A stretch of DNA of 64,000 nt from Flavobacteriaceae bacterium CRH (GCA_001507425.1 LMAJ01000014.1:62001-126000), one strand, 5' to 3'. Positions 8,629-18,699 are shown, numbered from the stretch's first letter. Program-made: numbers and translations. The notes: generated from the sequence alone by a model not told the origin.

Positions 8629-9972
8629 ATGGCATGTACAAGTTGTTCAACCTCAGATGGCGGTGCGCCAAAAGGTTGTAAAAATAATGGGACTTGCGGC
8701 ACCGATAGCTGCAATAAATTGACGGTTTTTGACTGGCTCGCTAACATGAGTCCGTCTAATGGAGAGGCGATTTTTGATTGTGTTGAGGTTCGTTTTAAAA
8801 ACGGACGCAAAGAATTTTTTAGAAATTCAGAGAAATTAACTTTAAGTATTGGTGATATTGTAGCAACAGTTGCATCACCAGGACACGATATTGGGATTGT
8901 TACTTTGACAGGAGAATTGGTTAAAATTCAAATGAAGAAAAAAGGTGTCAATCACGAAAGTAATGAAGTACCAAAAATTTACAGAAAAGCATCTCAAAAA
9001 GATATCGATATCTGGTCTGTAGCGCGTGATCGCGAAGAACCAATGAAAGTTCGTGCGCGTGAATTAGCGATTCAGCATAAACTGGAAATGAAAATTTCTG
9101 ATATTGAATTTCAGGGAGACGGATCAAAAGCTACTTTTTACTACACGGCAAATGACAGAGTCGATTTTAGACTTTTGATTAAAGATTTTGCTAAAGAATT
9201 CAGTACAAGAGTTGAGATGAAGCAAGTTGGTTTCCGTCAGGAAGCAGCTCGTTTGGGCGGAATTGGTTCTTGCGGAAGAGAATTGTGCTGCTCTACCTGG
9301 TTAACAGATTTTAGAAGTGTAAATACTTCTGCGGCACGTTACCAACAACTTTCACTAAACCCTCAAAAATTGGCAGGACAATGCGGAAAATTGAAGTGTT
9401 GCTTAAATTATGAGCTTGACACTTACATGGACGCATTGAAGGATTTTCCGGATTATGATACTAAATTAGTGACGGAAAAAGGAGATGCCATTTGCCAAAA
9501 ACAAGATATCTTTAAAGGTTTAATGTGGTTTGCTTATACAAATAACTTCGCAAACTGGCATGTTTTAAAAATTGATCAGGTAAAAGAAATTATTGCCGAA
9601 AACAAACTAAAAAACAAAGTTTCTTCGTTAGAAGATTTTGCTATAGAAGTAGAATTAGAGCCGGAAAAAGACTTTAATAATGCAATGGGTCAAGAGAGTT
9701 TAACACGCTTTGATCAGCCGAAAAGAAAGAAAAAGCCAAATCGCAAACGTAAACCGAATGCAGAGGCGGCAATTGTTGCAACTCCTAATAAGCCTCAGCA
9801 AGGAAATAATAATAACAATAATAATAAACCGGCTGGAGGAAATCAGAATAAACAAAACAAGCCAAATAATAATAACAAACAAAATCAGTCGAATAAGCCA
9901 AAATCGAATGATAATAAACCGGCTGAACCTAGAAAACCTATAATTATTACTAAAAATGAGAATAAAAAATAG
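8629..9972 (+). CDS. ricT: PSP1-domain protein RicT (YaaT homologue)
   Basis: A 447-residue PSP1-domain protein of the RicT/YaaT family, whose Bacillus member joins RicA and RicF in an Fe-S complex affecting RNA processing. Cysteine clusters occur at the N-terminus (ACTSCSTSDGG, then several Cys to about residue 30) and in IGSCGRELCCSTWL and QCGKLKCCLNYEL. Past about residue 360 the chain is a Lys-rich, then Asn/Gln/Lys-rich low-complexity tail encoded by AAT-rich simple sequence (about 9735-9955). The ATG at 8629 starts the conserved MACTSC; the TTG at 8599 is upstream. gldH starts inside its last 17 bases. Confidence 0.87.
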   Translation: MACTSCSTSDGGAPKGCKNNGTCGTDSCNKLTVFDWLANMSPSNGEAIFDCVEVRFKNGRKEFFRNSEKLTLSIGDIVATVASPGHDIGIVTLTGELVKIQMKKKGVNHESNEVPKIYRKASQKDIDIWSVARDREEPMKVRARELAIQHKLEMKISDIEFQGDGSKATFYYTANDRVDFRLLIKDFAKEFSTRVEMKQVGFRQEAARLGGIGSCGRELCCSTWLTDFRSVNTSAARYQQLSLNPQKLAGQCGKLKCCLNYELDTYMDALKDFPDYDTKLVTEKGDAICQKQDIFKGLMWFAYTNNFANWHVLKIDQVKEIIAENKLKNKVSSLEDFAIEVELEPEKDFNNAMGQESLTRFDQPKRKKKPNRKRKPNAEAAIVATPNKPQQGNNNNNNNKPAGGNQNKQNKPNNNNKQNQSNKPKSNDNKPAEPRKPIIITKNENKK

Positions 9973-10435
9973 CGGAATTCTCCTTTTGGCAGCAATACTT
10001 CTTTTTTCATGCGATAAAAAAAGAGTATTCGATCAGTATAAATCAGTTGGAAGTGCCTGGCACAAAGACAGTATTGTAACTTTTGATCTGCCAGTTTTAG
10101 ATTCTACCAAAAAATACAATTTATTTGTAAATTTGAGAGACAATAACAATTATCCATTCAATAATTTGTTTTTAATTGTTGCTATTGAAATGCCAAATGG
10201 TTTTACTAAAGTTGATACTTTAGAATACGAAATGGCAGCAAAGGATGGAACTTTATTAGGAAACGGTTTTACTGACATTAAAGAAAGTAAATTGTTTTAT
10301 AAGGCAGATGTAAAGTTTAGAGGACATTACAAAGTGCACATTAAACAAGCGGTTCGTGAATCAGGAAAAATTCCGGGAGTTCAGGAATTAGAAGGTATTA
10401 CAGATGTAGGTTTTAGAATTGAACAAAAAGATTAG
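9956..10435 (+). CDS. gldH: Gliding-motility lipoprotein GldH
   Basis: A 159-residue lipoprotein matching GldH, needed for gliding in Flavobacterium johnsoniae and associated with the GldK-N/T9SS machinery. It has a signal peptide with lipobox LLFSC (Cys19), then the family's conserved VFDQYKS and AWHKDS segments. It overlaps the end of ricT by 17 bases and ends 10 bases before the PBP1A start, so the three genes form one translational unit. The mature protein should be an outer-membrane or periplasm-facing lipoprotein. This gene implies a gliding/T9SS-capable flavobacterium, consistent with the T9SS-tailed protease at 15851. Confidence 0.92.
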   Translation: MRIKNSGILLLAAILLFSCDKKRVFDQYKSVGSAWHKDSIVTFDLPVLDSTKKYNLFVNLRDNNNYPFNNLFLIVAIEMPNGFTKVDTLEYEMAAKDGTLLGNGFTDIKESKLFYKADVKFRGHYKVHIKQAVRESGKIPGVQELEGITDVGFRIEQKD

Positions 10436-10445
10436 AAAAATAGTT

Positions 10446-12752
10446 ATGGCCACCAAAAAAAACAATCAACCTAAGAGTACCAAAGATATTAACTACTATA
10501 AAAAGAAATTCTGGAGAGTTTTCGTCTATACTTTATTGGGCATTTTAGCTTTCTTTTTATTTGCCTCATGGGGTTTATTCGGCTCGATGCCATCTTTTGA
10601 AGACCTGGAAAATCCGGATTCTAATTTAGCGACAGAGATTATTTCATCTGATGGAGTTGTTCTTGGTAAATATTTCAAAACCAACAGATCACAACTTAAA
10701 TATTCAGATTTACCAAAAAACCTTGTAGATGCATTGGTTGCAACTGAAGATGCACGTTTTTATGAGCATTCAGGAATTGATGGGCGCGGAACTTTACGTG
10801 CTGCTTTTTCTTTAGGAACCAATGGAGGAGCTAGTACACTAACACAGCAGTTAGCAAAACAATTATTTCATCGTGGAGGATCCAGCTTTTTGCCCTTTAG
10901 GATAGTGCAAAAGATAAAAGAATGGATTATTGCCATTCGTCTGGAAAGACAATATACCAAAAATGAGATTTTAGCAATGTACTGCAATGTTTACGATTTT
11001 GGAAATTATTCGGTTGGAGTAAGTTCGGCTGCACAAACTTATTTTTCCAAAGAACCTAAAGATTTAACTATAGACGAATCGGCAATATTGGTTGGAATGT
11101 TTAATAATTCATCTCTTTATAATCCGTTGCGAAACCCTACTGGTGTTAAAAACCGTCGTGATGTGGTGTTGGTTCAAATGGTAAAAGCCAAGATGATTAC
11201 AGAGTCTCAAAAAGACAAGTACAAGGCATTACCAATAGCTTTAAAATTTAAACTGGAAAGCCACCGCGAAGGAACGGCAACTTATTTTAGAGAATATCTT
11301 CGTGATTATATGAAAAAATGGGTAGCTGAAAACAAAAAACCAGACGGTTCTGATTATGATGTCTACAAAGATGGTTTGAAAATTTATACTACTATCGATT
11401 CTAGAATGCAGTTGCATGCAGAAGAAGCAGTTTCTTCACACATGAAAAATCTTCAACAGCAATTTTTTATTGAAATGAAAACCAATAAAAACGCACCTTT
11501 CGTAAATATTACTAAAGCAGAAACAGATCGTATCATGATGCAGGCGATGAAAAATTCTACGCGTTGGGCCATGATGAAAGATATGGATAAAAGTGAAGAC
11601 GACATTATTGCTTCTTTTAAAGTGAAAACAAAAATGCGCATTTTTACCTGGAAAGGCGAACGTGACACAACCATGACTCCGCTTGATTCTATTCGTTATT
11701 TCAAACACTTTTTGCAATCAGGTATGATGGCGATGGAGCCTCAAACCGGAAATATTAAAGCTTGGGTTGGGGGAATTAATTATAAATATTTCCAATACGA
11801 CCACGTGGGGCAAGGGGCAAGACAAGTAGGTTCTACTTTTAAACCTTTTGTTTATGCAACAGCAATTGAGCAATTGAATATGTCTCCTTGTGATTCTATT
11901 CTTGACGGACCATTTATGATTCATAAAGGACGTCATAATGTTACTGCTGACTGGGAACCAAGAAACTCAGACAACAGATACCGCGGAATGGTAACTTTAA
12001 AACAAGGTTTAGCGAATTCAATCAATACAGTTTCAGCAAAATTAATTGACAGAACAGGTCCGGAAGCTGTTGTAGAACTTACGCATAAACTAGGTGTAAA
12101 AACAGAAATTCCTGCACAGCCTTCTATCGCTCTTGGAGCTGTAGATATTACGGTTGAAGATATGGTTGCCGCTTACAGCACATTTGCCAATCAGGGTGTT
12201 TATGTAAAACCACAATTTTTAAGCCGTATTGAGAATAAAAGTGGAGAAGTAATTTACGAGCCAATTCCGGAATCTCACGACGTTTTAAATAAGGATATTG
12301 CTTTTGCCGTAATCAAATTATTAGAAGGAGTTACCGAAACTGGTTCTGGTGCACGTTTACGTACGCAAGGCGGAGGAAGTGGAGATAACCGTTGGACAGG
12401 ATATCCATACATGTTTAGAAATCCGATTGCAGGTAAAACAGGAACAACACAAAATCAGTCAGATGGTTGGTTTATGGGAATGGTTCCAAACTTAGTAACC
12501 GGAGTTTGGGTAGGTTGTGAAGATCGTTCTGCACGTTTTAAAAGTTTAACTTACGGACAAGGAGCTACTGCTGCATTACCAATTTGGGGTTATTTTATGA
12601 AACTTTGCTACGCAGATCCGGGACTTCAGATTTCAAAATCAGAATTTGAAAGACCTTCAAACCTTTCTATAAAAGTAGATTGCTATGCCAGACCGGCAGT
12701 TGTAAAAGATACTACACAAACAGAACAAAATACAGACGAGTTCGAATTATAG
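10446..12752 (+). CDS. Class A penicillin-binding protein (PBP1A type)
   Basis: A 768-residue bifunctional peptidoglycan synthase. There is an N-terminal membrane anchor at about residues 20-43, then a GT51 glycosyltransferase domain with ATEDARFYEH (catalytic Glu101). The transpeptidase domain has Ser463-TFK466, Ser525-I-Asn527 and Lys664-T-G. The ATG at 10446 (MATKKNNQPK) is preferred over a TTG at 10419 that lies inside gldH. It follows gldH by 10 bases, as is typical of flavobacteria. It ends in a terminator at 12778-12828. It acts in the periplasm to polymerise and crosslink glycan strands. Confidence 0.95.
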   Translation: MATKKNNQPKSTKDINYYKKKFWRVFVYTLLGILAFFLFASWGLFGSMPSFEDLENPDSNLATEIISSDGVVLGKYFKTNRSQLKYSDLPKNLVDALVATEDARFYEHSGIDGRGTLRAAFSLGTNGGASTLTQQLAKQLFHRGGSSFLPFRIVQKIKEWIIAIRLERQYTKNEILAMYCNVYDFGNYSVGVSSAAQTYFSKEPKDLTIDESAILVGMFNNSSLYNPLRNPTGVKNRRDVVLVQMVKAKMITESQKDKYKALPIALKFKLESHREGTATYFREYLRDYMKKWVAENKKPDGSDYDVYKDGLKIYTTIDSRMQLHAEEAVSSHMKNLQQQFFIEMKTNKNAPFVNITKAETDRIMMQAMKNSTRWAMMKDMDKSEDDIIASFKVKTKMRIFTWKGERDTTMTPLDSIRYFKHFLQSGMMAMEPQTGNIKAWVGGINYKYFQYDHVGQGARQVGSTFKPFVYATAIEQLNMSPCDSILDGPFMIHKGRHNVTADWEPRNSDNRYRGMVTLKQGLANSINTVSAKLIDRTGPEAVVELTHKLGVKTEIPAQPSIALGAVDITVEDMVAAYSTFANQGVYVKPQFLSRIENKSGEVIYEPIPESHDVLNKDIAFAVIKLLEGVTETGSGARLRTQGGGSGDNRWTGYPYMFRNPIAGKTGTTQNQSDGWFMGMVPNLVTGVWVGCEDRSARFKSLTYGQGATAALPIWGYFMKLCYADPGLQISKSEFERPSNLSIKVDCYARPAVVKDTTQTEQNTDEFEL

Positions 12753-12777
12753 ATCTATCGCGCTTTTAAATAAAAAC

Positions 12778-12828
12778 ATATCCTTTTGTAGCTTCTGATA
12801 TTCGGAAGAAACAAAAGGATATTTTTTT
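12778..12828 (+). terminator. Terminator of the ricT-gldH-PBP1A operon
   Basis: Stem ATATCCTTTTGT/ACAAAAGGATAT with a 21-base loop, then a T-run. Confidence 0.8.
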
Positions 12829-12870
12829 AGGTATAGAATTATTTTTAAAATATTATAACCATACAGTTAT

Positions 12871-13023
12871 ACTCCTTTAGGAGTTAAATGTGGGTAGTAA
12901 ATTAAATGTTGCGATGTTTGGAATGTTCCGTAGGAACTACATCTTTTCAGAATATTGATTAAGTCCCTACGGGACAAACATTGATAACAATAAATTTCTA
13001 CCAATATTCAATCTCTACGAGAT
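12871..13023. repeat. Cluster of four short REP-like palindromes
   Basis: Four small hairpins lie in the 443-bp gap before scoA: ACTCCTTTAGGAGT (12871), TTCCGTAGGAA (12926), GTCCCTACGGGAC (12963) and ATCTCTACGAGAT (13011). Three share a TACG/GTAG core, and the spacing is 37-55 bases. Such palindromes recur between genes in flavobacteria. They differ from the 1663-2590 array and no transposase is next to them. Confidence 0.65.
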
Positions 13024-13195
13024 ATATAGTTAAAGTGACATGATAAAATGGATACGATAGATATAAATTACTAATTAATTAAATATTGGGAATTAAGTGT
13101 CAAAATAAATCTATTAAAATCATTACGAAATCGTTATAATTTAATCTAAAAATCTTATTTTTATCAAAATTATACAGTAATAAAGAGACTTTGTT

Positions 13196-13897
13196 ATGAT
13201 AACAAAAAAAGTAAATAACGTTAAGGAAGCAATTGAAGGAATCGAAAGCGGAATGACCATTATGTTTGGAGGTTTTGGTTTATGCGGAATTCCGGAAAAC
13301 ACAATTGCAGCTTTAGTAAATACATCCATTTCAGATTTAACTTGTATTTCAAACAATGCAGGCGTTGATGATTTTGGTTTAGGATTGCTTTTGCAAAAGA
13401 AGCAGATCAAAAAAATGATTTCATCTTATGTAGGCGAAAATGCTGAATTCGAACGCCAGATGCTTTCAGGAGAATTAGATGTTGAACTTACACCTCAAGG
13501 AACTTTGGCAGAGCGCTGTCGTGCAGCCCAAGCGGGTATTCCGGCTTTCTTCACGCCCGCAGGTTACGGAACTGAAGTTGCAGAAGGAAAAGAAGTTCGT
13601 GAATTTAACGGTAAAATGCATATTATGGAAGAAGCTTTTAAAGCTGATTTTGCCATTGTAAAAGCTTGGAAAGGCGATGAAGCCGGAAATCTAATTTTTA
13701 AAGGAACTGCCAGGAACTTCAATGCATGTATGGCCGGTGCCGGAAAAATTACAATTGCTGAGGTTGAAGAACTGGTTCCGGTTGGAAGTCTAGATCCAAA
13801 TCAGATTCATATTCCGGGAATTATGGTACAACGTATTTTTCAGGGAGAAAAATTTGAAAAGAGAATTGAGCAGCGAACGGTTAGACAAAATGCATAA
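13196..13897 (+). CDS. scoA: 3-oxoacid CoA-transferase subunit A
   Basis: A 233-residue subunit A of a succinyl-CoA:3-ketoacid CoA-transferase, which moves CoA between succinyl-CoA and acetoacetate. It has the glycine-rich [14 protein letters not shown] near residues 23-36, then [14 protein letters not shown] and GTEVAEGKE, all typical of the family. Subunit B is at 14847-15503, with a beta-lactamase-like gene between; normally A and B are adjacent. The three genes share the plus strand with gaps of 18 and 43 bases and one terminator at 15531, so they are probably one transcript. The enzyme works in the cytoplasm in ketone-body and branched-chain amino-acid breakdown. Confidence 0.93.
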   Translation: MITKKVNNVKEAIEGIESGMTIMFGGFGLCGIPENTIAALVNTSISDLTCISNNAGVDDFGLGLLLQKKQIKKMISSYVGENAEFERQMLSGELDVELTPQGTLAERCRAAQAGIPAFFTPAGYGTEVAEGKEVREFNGKMHIMEEAFKADFAIVKAWKGDEAGNLIFKGTARNFNACMAGAGKITIAEVEELVPVGSLDPNQIHIPGIMVQRIFQGEKFEKRIEQRTVRQNA

Positions 13898-13915
13898 TTA
13901 ACACATTAAGATAAG

Positions 13916-14803
13916 ATGACTAAACTTTTTTATATCATTATATTTTCTGTTTTCTCGTTTCATGCTTTTGCTCAAACAACAAATCAACTACGTGAGCAGC
14001 TTAATCAGATAATTGCATCTAAGAATGCAACCGTCGGAATTTCTATTAAAGGTATTGAAGATAAAGACACATTAAGCATTAACGGAAATTTAAAAGCGCC
14101 TATGATGAGTGTTTTTAAATTTCATATTGCACTAGCGGTTCTAAATAAAGTCGATGATGGTAAACTTTCATTGACACAGGAAATTTTCATTAAAAAGAAA
14201 GATCTGCATGAAGATACATGGAGTCCAATGCAAAAAGAGTATCCGAATGGAAATATGAACCTGACTCTGGATAAATTATTAAGATATACCGTTTCGCATA
14301 GTGATAATAATGGCTGCGATATTTTAATTGATTTGGTTGGAGGAACAAAAGAAGTACAGAAACTTATAAATAAACAAGGCATTAAGGACTTCGTAATTAA
14401 AGTGAACGAAGAACAAATGAAAACCTGGAAAAATCTTTATATAAATACAACAACTCCATTGGCAACAACAGAACTGCTGGAGAAATTCTTTAAAGGAGAA
14501 GTTTTAAAAGAAAATACCACAAAATATTTATATCAAATAATGATAGAAACATCCAGAGGGCTTACCTGGATGAAAGCCGGACTTCCCGAAGGTACTGAAC
14601 TCGCTCACAGAACAGGAATTTCAGGCACAAATGATGATAATCTGAGAGTAGCGATGAACGATATAGGCATCGTAAAACTTCCAAACGGAAAACATTTTAT
14701 ACTTTCAGTATACTTAAAAAACATCACAGAAAAACAAGAAGATACCGAGAAAATAATTGCAGACATAGCGAGAGCGACGTGGGATTATTTTACTAAGAAA
14801 TAA
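13916..14803 (+). CDS. Class A (subclass A2-like) beta-lactamase family protein
   Basis: A 295-residue exported serine hydrolase with signal peptide cleaved near AFA-QT (residue 19/20). The class A motifs are present: Ser65-V-F-Lys68, Ser129-Asp130-Asn131, and an omega-loop VNEEQM with Glu165 as likely general base. The KTG triad is Arg232-T-G, a K-to-R change also known in CARB-type enzymes. The residue at the Asn170 position appears to be Lys, so hydrolysis may differ from PER/VEB enzymes. It lies between scoA and scoB. It could be a working periplasmic beta-lactamase or a cell-wall hydrolase relative; activity is not shown by sequence. Confidence 0.85.
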   Translation: MTKLFYIIIFSVFSFHAFAQTTNQLREQLNQIIASKNATVGISIKGIEDKDTLSINGNLKAPMMSVFKFHIALAVLNKVDDGKLSLTQEIFIKKKDLHEDTWSPMQKEYPNGNMNLTLDKLLRYTVSHSDNNGCDILIDLVGGTKEVQKLINKQGIKDFVIKVNEEQMKTWKNLYINTTTPLATTELLEKFFKGEVLKENTTKYLYQIMIETSRGLTWMKAGLPEGTELAHRTGISGTNDDNLRVAMNDIGIVKLPNGKHFILSVYLKNITEKQEDTEKIIADIARATWDYFTKK

Positions 14804-14846
14804 GGATCAGATAATCTGGATAATTATCTAATAGAGATATTAATAT

Positions 14847-15503
14847 ATGGGACTAAGTAAAGAAGATATTGCAAAACGAATTGCTAAAGAAGTAAAAGAC
14901 AGATATTTTGTTAATCTGGGAATCGGAATTCCAACTTTGGTTGCAAATTATGTTAGAGAAGATATTGCAGTAGAGTTTCAGAGTGAGAACGGAGTTCTTG
15001 GTATGGGACCTTTTCCTTTTGCAGGAGAAGAAGATGCAGATATTATAAATGCCGGAAAACAAACGATTACGACGCTTCCTGGTGCCAGTTTCTTTGATTC
15101 CGCTTTTAGTTTCGGAATGATTCGAAGCCAAAAAGTAGATTTAACGATTTTAGGGGCAATGGAAGTTTCAGAAAATGGAGATATTGCCAATTGGAAAATT
15201 CCGGGCAAAATGGTAAAAGGAATGGGAGGCGCTATGGATCTTGTGGCTTCTGCCGAAAATATCATTGTTGCGATGATGCACGTGAACAAAGCTGGCGAAT
15301 CTAAAATACTTAAAAAATGTACTTTACCATTAACAGGCGTTGGTTGCGTAAAAAAGGTTGTAACAGAGCTTGCGGTTCTCGAAGTGACAGAAAAAGGTTT
15401 TAAGCTCTTAGAACGAGCGCCAGGTGTTTCTGTAGAACATATTATTGCTTCAACGGAAGCCAATTTAATTATTGAAGGTGAAATTCCCGAAATGGATATC
15501 TAA
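14847..15503 (+). CDS. scoB: 3-oxoacid CoA-transferase subunit B
   Basis: A 218-residue subunit B, partner of the protein at 13196-13897. It begins with the helix LSKEDIAKRIAKEV and GIGIPTLVANY. It carries the SENG segment whose Glu47 should be the catalytic residue that forms the enzyme-CoA thioester, then LGMGPFP and GMGGAMDLV. It follows the beta-lactamase-like gene by 43 bases and ends at the terminator 15531-15558. Length and motifs are those of an intact bacterial SCOT beta subunit. Confidence 0.93.
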   Translation: MGLSKEDIAKRIAKEVKDRYFVNLGIGIPTLVANYVREDIAVEFQSENGVLGMGPFPFAGEEDADIINAGKQTITTLPGASFFDSAFSFGMIRSQKVDLTILGAMEVSENGDIANWKIPGKMVKGMGGAMDLVASAENIIVAMMHVNKAGESKILKKCTLPLTGVGCVKKVVTELAVLEVTEKGFKLLERAPGVSVEHIIASTEANLIIEGEIPEMDI

Positions 15504-15530
15504 ATAATTACCTTTTTTATAAAAATTATA

Positions 15531-15558
15531 AAAGCTAGCCTAAAGGCTGGCTTTTTTT
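15531..15558 (+). terminator. Terminator of the scoA-bla-scoB unit
   Basis: Stem AGCTAGCC/GGCTGGCT with a TAAA loop and a T7 run. Confidence 0.8.
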
Positions 15559-15850
15559 GTAGGATAAATTTAAAGATTGGAGTATTTATTTTAGTAAATA
15601 TTGTCTACAGACTATTTAATAGCCATTTATAAATAATCGATATAATAAATTTCGCACATTTTTTTATGAAATTCTTACAGTTTGTTAAACAAAAGTGAAT
15701 TTTAGATAAAAAGCATTGCATTTCATCGACTAACGGCAAATTTCATCGACTATCTGACAAAATTAAAATACTTTTATCATAAATTAAGTATTTACTTACG
15801 TGAAGTATTTCGTTTGTAATCTATTTAACCAAACTTTAAACCCCTTTATT
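15559..15850. other. Intergenic region before the M4 protease
   Basis: AT-rich, no gene seen. The nearly repeated pair 'catttcatcgactaacggca' / 'aatttcatcgactatctgac' (about 15718-15757) forms a short direct repeat (TTTCATCGACTA) that might be an operator; this is only a suggestion. Confidence 0.4.
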
Positions 15851-18637
15851 ATGAAAAAAAAATTACCAAAAATTATTGCGACCGCCGCAGTATTTACCTT
15901 CTCGCTCACTTCATTTGCCCAGGTTACCGCAGATAAACAGGTAAGCCAGAAAAGTGTATCAGAAAACGGACAGCCAAGTTTAATTACATTTAATGAAAAA
16001 TCGACCTACAAAGGTACTGATTCGCAAAAAGTGTTTAAAGAACAACTTGGTTTAAAAGATACGCAGACTTTTACAAAAGTTAAAACAGAATCTGATAAAC
16101 AAGGTTATGTACATGAAAAATTTCAATTGTATGAACAAGGTATCAAAGTTGAATTTGCGAATTACACATTACACTCAAAAGATGGGAAAATAGTTTCTAT
16201 GAACGGTGAATTTTATGACATCAAAAATGTAAAAACTACACCATCTCTTTCTGCACAAGAAGCTTTTAATAAAGCACTTAGTTATACCCGTGCTACAGAA
16301 TATCTTTGGGATAAACCACAAGATGCTATCGAAATGGGTTACGAAAAACCAAAAGGAGAACTTGTTTTATTACCAGACATGGAACAACAAGGAGAAATAA
16401 GAACAACTGATAAAGTTCGCCTGGCCTATAAGTTTGACATTTATGCCACAAAACCTTTAAGCCGCGGTGATCTTTATATTGATGCCGAAACCGGAAAAGC
16501 ACTATTTTATAACGCAACGATAAAACATTTAAATGATAATGTTCATGCAAAGAAATCTTCTTCTTTAGTTGCACCAAATAAAGAAACATCAGCATCCAAA
16601 ATGGCAATTGTTGCTGCAAATGCAGCGACTCGCTACAGCGGAACGCAAACCATACAAACTACTTTAAGCGGATCATCTTATATTTTGTCTGATACTTCTC
16701 GTGGTTTGGGTGTTCAAACGTATAACTCTGCAAGGACAGCTACATACCCAACAACAAACTTTTCAGATGCAGATAATAACTGGACAGCAGCAGAATACGA
16801 TAATGCCAATAAAGACAATGGCGCACTCGATGCACATTGGGGCGCAGAAAAAACGTATGATTATTGGTCAACAGTACATACCAGAAATAGTTTTGATGAT
16901 GCCGGAGCAAAAATTAAAAGTTATGTACACTATAATTTAGTTGCTGCAGGATATTCGAGCAATAACAATGCATTCTGGAATGGAAGCGTAATGACATACG
17001 GAGACGGAACCGGAACTGGCGGATTTGATATTTTAACTTCACTAGATGTTGCCGGGCATGAAATAGGTCATGCAGTTTGTACATATACAGCAAACTTAGC
17101 ATACCAAAAAGAATCTGGGGCAATGAACGAGGCTTTCTCAGATATTTGGGCAGCTTGTATTGAGTATCATTCAGCGCCAACAAAATCAATCTGGTTGGTT
17201 GGTGAAGATATTGAAAGAAGAAGCGGGCACGCTGCTTTGCGTTCTATGAGCGATCCAAATGCCGAAGGCCAGCCGGATACTTACGGAGGAACAAACTGGA
17301 TAAATGTCAACTGTACGCCAACAAATAATAATGACCAATGTGGAGTTCATACCAATTCTGGTGTTTTGAACCACTGGTTTTATATTTTATCTGTTGGAAA
17401 ATCAGGAACAAATGATATTGGAAATGCCTTCAGTGTAACTGGAATAACTGTTGATAAAGCTGAAAAAATTGCTTTTCGTTTAGAAGATTCTTATTTATCA
17501 GCAAATTCAACGTATGCAAATGCAAGAACTTACGGAATACAATCGGCAATCGATTTGTATGGTGCAGGTTCTGCTGAAGTTATTGCAACAACAAATGCAT
17601 TTTATGCTGTAGGAGTTGGTGCTGCTTATTCAAGTTCTACAGATACGGTAGCTCCATCAGCTCCAACTGCTTTAGCTGCATCTGGTACAACTGGTACAAC
17701 AACAAATTTAACCTGGACAGCTTCAACAGATAATGTTGCAGTAACAGGATATGATATTTACCAGGGAACAACTTTGAAAGGTTCCTCTACGACAACTTCT
17801 TATACTGTAACAGGATTAACGGCTTCAACAGCATATACTTTTAGTGTAAAAGCCAAAGATGCTGCAGGAAATGTTTCAGCTTCAAGCAGCACTGTAAATG
17901 TTACTACAACTGCAGCGGGTATAACGTATTGTACATCTCAGGGAAATAGTACTGCAGATGAAAGAATTAGCAAAGTAGTATTTGGTACCATCAACAATAC
18001 TTCGACAGGAACAACTGGTTATGAAAACTATACTGGTGTTTCTACAAATGCTGCAAGAGGAACTGCGTACACCATTACAATTACTCCTTCCTGGACATCT
18101 ACAACTTATAACGAAGGTTATGCGGTATTTATAGATTACAATCAGGATGGAGATTTCTCAGATTCAGGAGAAACAGTATGGACAAAAGCGGCATCAAAAA
18201 CGACTCCGGTTACAGGATCTATTACAATTCCTGCAACGGCAACTCTTGGAACAACAAGATTGAGAGTTTCAATGAAATACAATGCAATTCCAACATCGTG
18301 TGAGGCTTTCTCTTACGGGCAAGTTGAAGATTATTCTATAAACATTACAGCCTCCGGAGTAGTTGTAGTAGAAGAAATAGTGGGTGGAGGATTAACAGAA
18401 ACGAATGAAACTTCTCGTTTTGCATTATATCCAAATCCGGTAGAAAGTGAATTAAATGTTTCACTATCAGAAACTAATGGATACACTTATAAAATCATAA
18501 ATACATTAGGGCAACAATTAGGTTCAGGTGAACTTTCTGCAAATGCTATTGATGTAAGCAGATTAAATACAGGAATTTACATCATCGAATTGGTTAACGG
18601 TGACAAAAAAATAGTGAAGAAATTTGCGAAGAAATAA
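15851..18637 (+). CDS. Secreted M4 (thermolysin-type) metalloprotease with T9SS tail
   Basis: A 928-residue exported zinc protease. In order: signal peptide (to about residue 24), FTP/PepSY-type propeptide, M4 catalytic domain with His403-E-I-G-His407 and zinc ligand Glu427 (AMNEAFSD), a fibronectin type III domain (about 598-690), a GEVED domain (about 692-830), and a type A T9SS sorting domain (YPNPVESELNV to the end). It should cross the outer membrane by T9SS after Sec export. The ATG at 15851 gives a clean signal peptide; a GTG at 15800 would add 17 residues before it. It ends in a strong terminator. Confidence 0.95.
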   Translation: MKKKLPKIIATAAVFTFSLTSFAQVTADKQVSQKSVSENGQPSLITFNEKSTYKGTDSQKVFKEQLGLKDTQTFTKVKTESDKQGYVHEKFQLYEQGIKVEFANYTLHSKDGKIVSMNGEFYDIKNVKTTPSLSAQEAFNKALSYTRATEYLWDKPQDAIEMGYEKPKGELVLLPDMEQQGEIRTTDKVRLAYKFDIYATKPLSRGDLYIDAETGKALFYNATIKHLNDNVHAKKSSSLVAPNKETSASKMAIVAANAATRYSGTQTIQTTLSGSSYILSDTSRGLGVQTYNSARTATYPTTNFSDADNNWTAAEYDNANKDNGALDAHWGAEKTYDYWSTVHTRNSFDDAGAKIKSYVHYNLVAAGYSSNNNAFWNGSVMTYGDGTGTGGFDILTSLDVAGHEIGHAVCTYTANLAYQKESGAMNEAFSDIWAACIEYHSAPTKSIWLVGEDIERRSGHAALRSMSDPNAEGQPDTYGGTNWINVNCTPTNNNDQCGVHTNSGVLNHWFYILSVGKSGTNDIGNAFSVTGITVDKAEKIAFRLEDSYLSANSTYANARTYGIQSAIDLYGAGSAEVIATTNAFYAVGVGAAYSSSTDTVAPSAPTALAASGTTGTTTNLTWTASTDNVAVTGYDIYQGTTLKGSSTTTSYTVTGLTASTAYTFSVKAKDAAGNVSASSSTVNVTTTAAGITYCTSQGNSTADERISKVVFGTINNTSTGTTGYENYTGVSTNAARGTAYTITITPSWTSTTYNEGYAVFIDYNQDGDFSDSGETVWTKAASKTTPVTGSITIPATATLGTTRLRVSMKYNAIPTSCEAFSYGQVEDYSINITASGVVVVEEIVGGGLTETNETSRFALYPNPVESELNVSLSETNGYTYKIINTLGQQLGSGELSANAIDVSRLNTGIYIIELVNGDKKIVKKFAKK

Positions 18638-18661
18638 TATTTTGAGTTAGTAAAAACGAAG

Positions 18662-18688
18662 AGCCCCGCAATTTGCGGGGCTTTTTTA
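18662..18688 (+). terminator. Terminator after the M4 protease
   Basis: GC-rich stem AGCCCCGCA/TGCGGGGCT and a T6 run, 25 bases past the stop codon. Confidence 0.88.
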
Positions 18689-18699
18689 TGTAAAGTATA

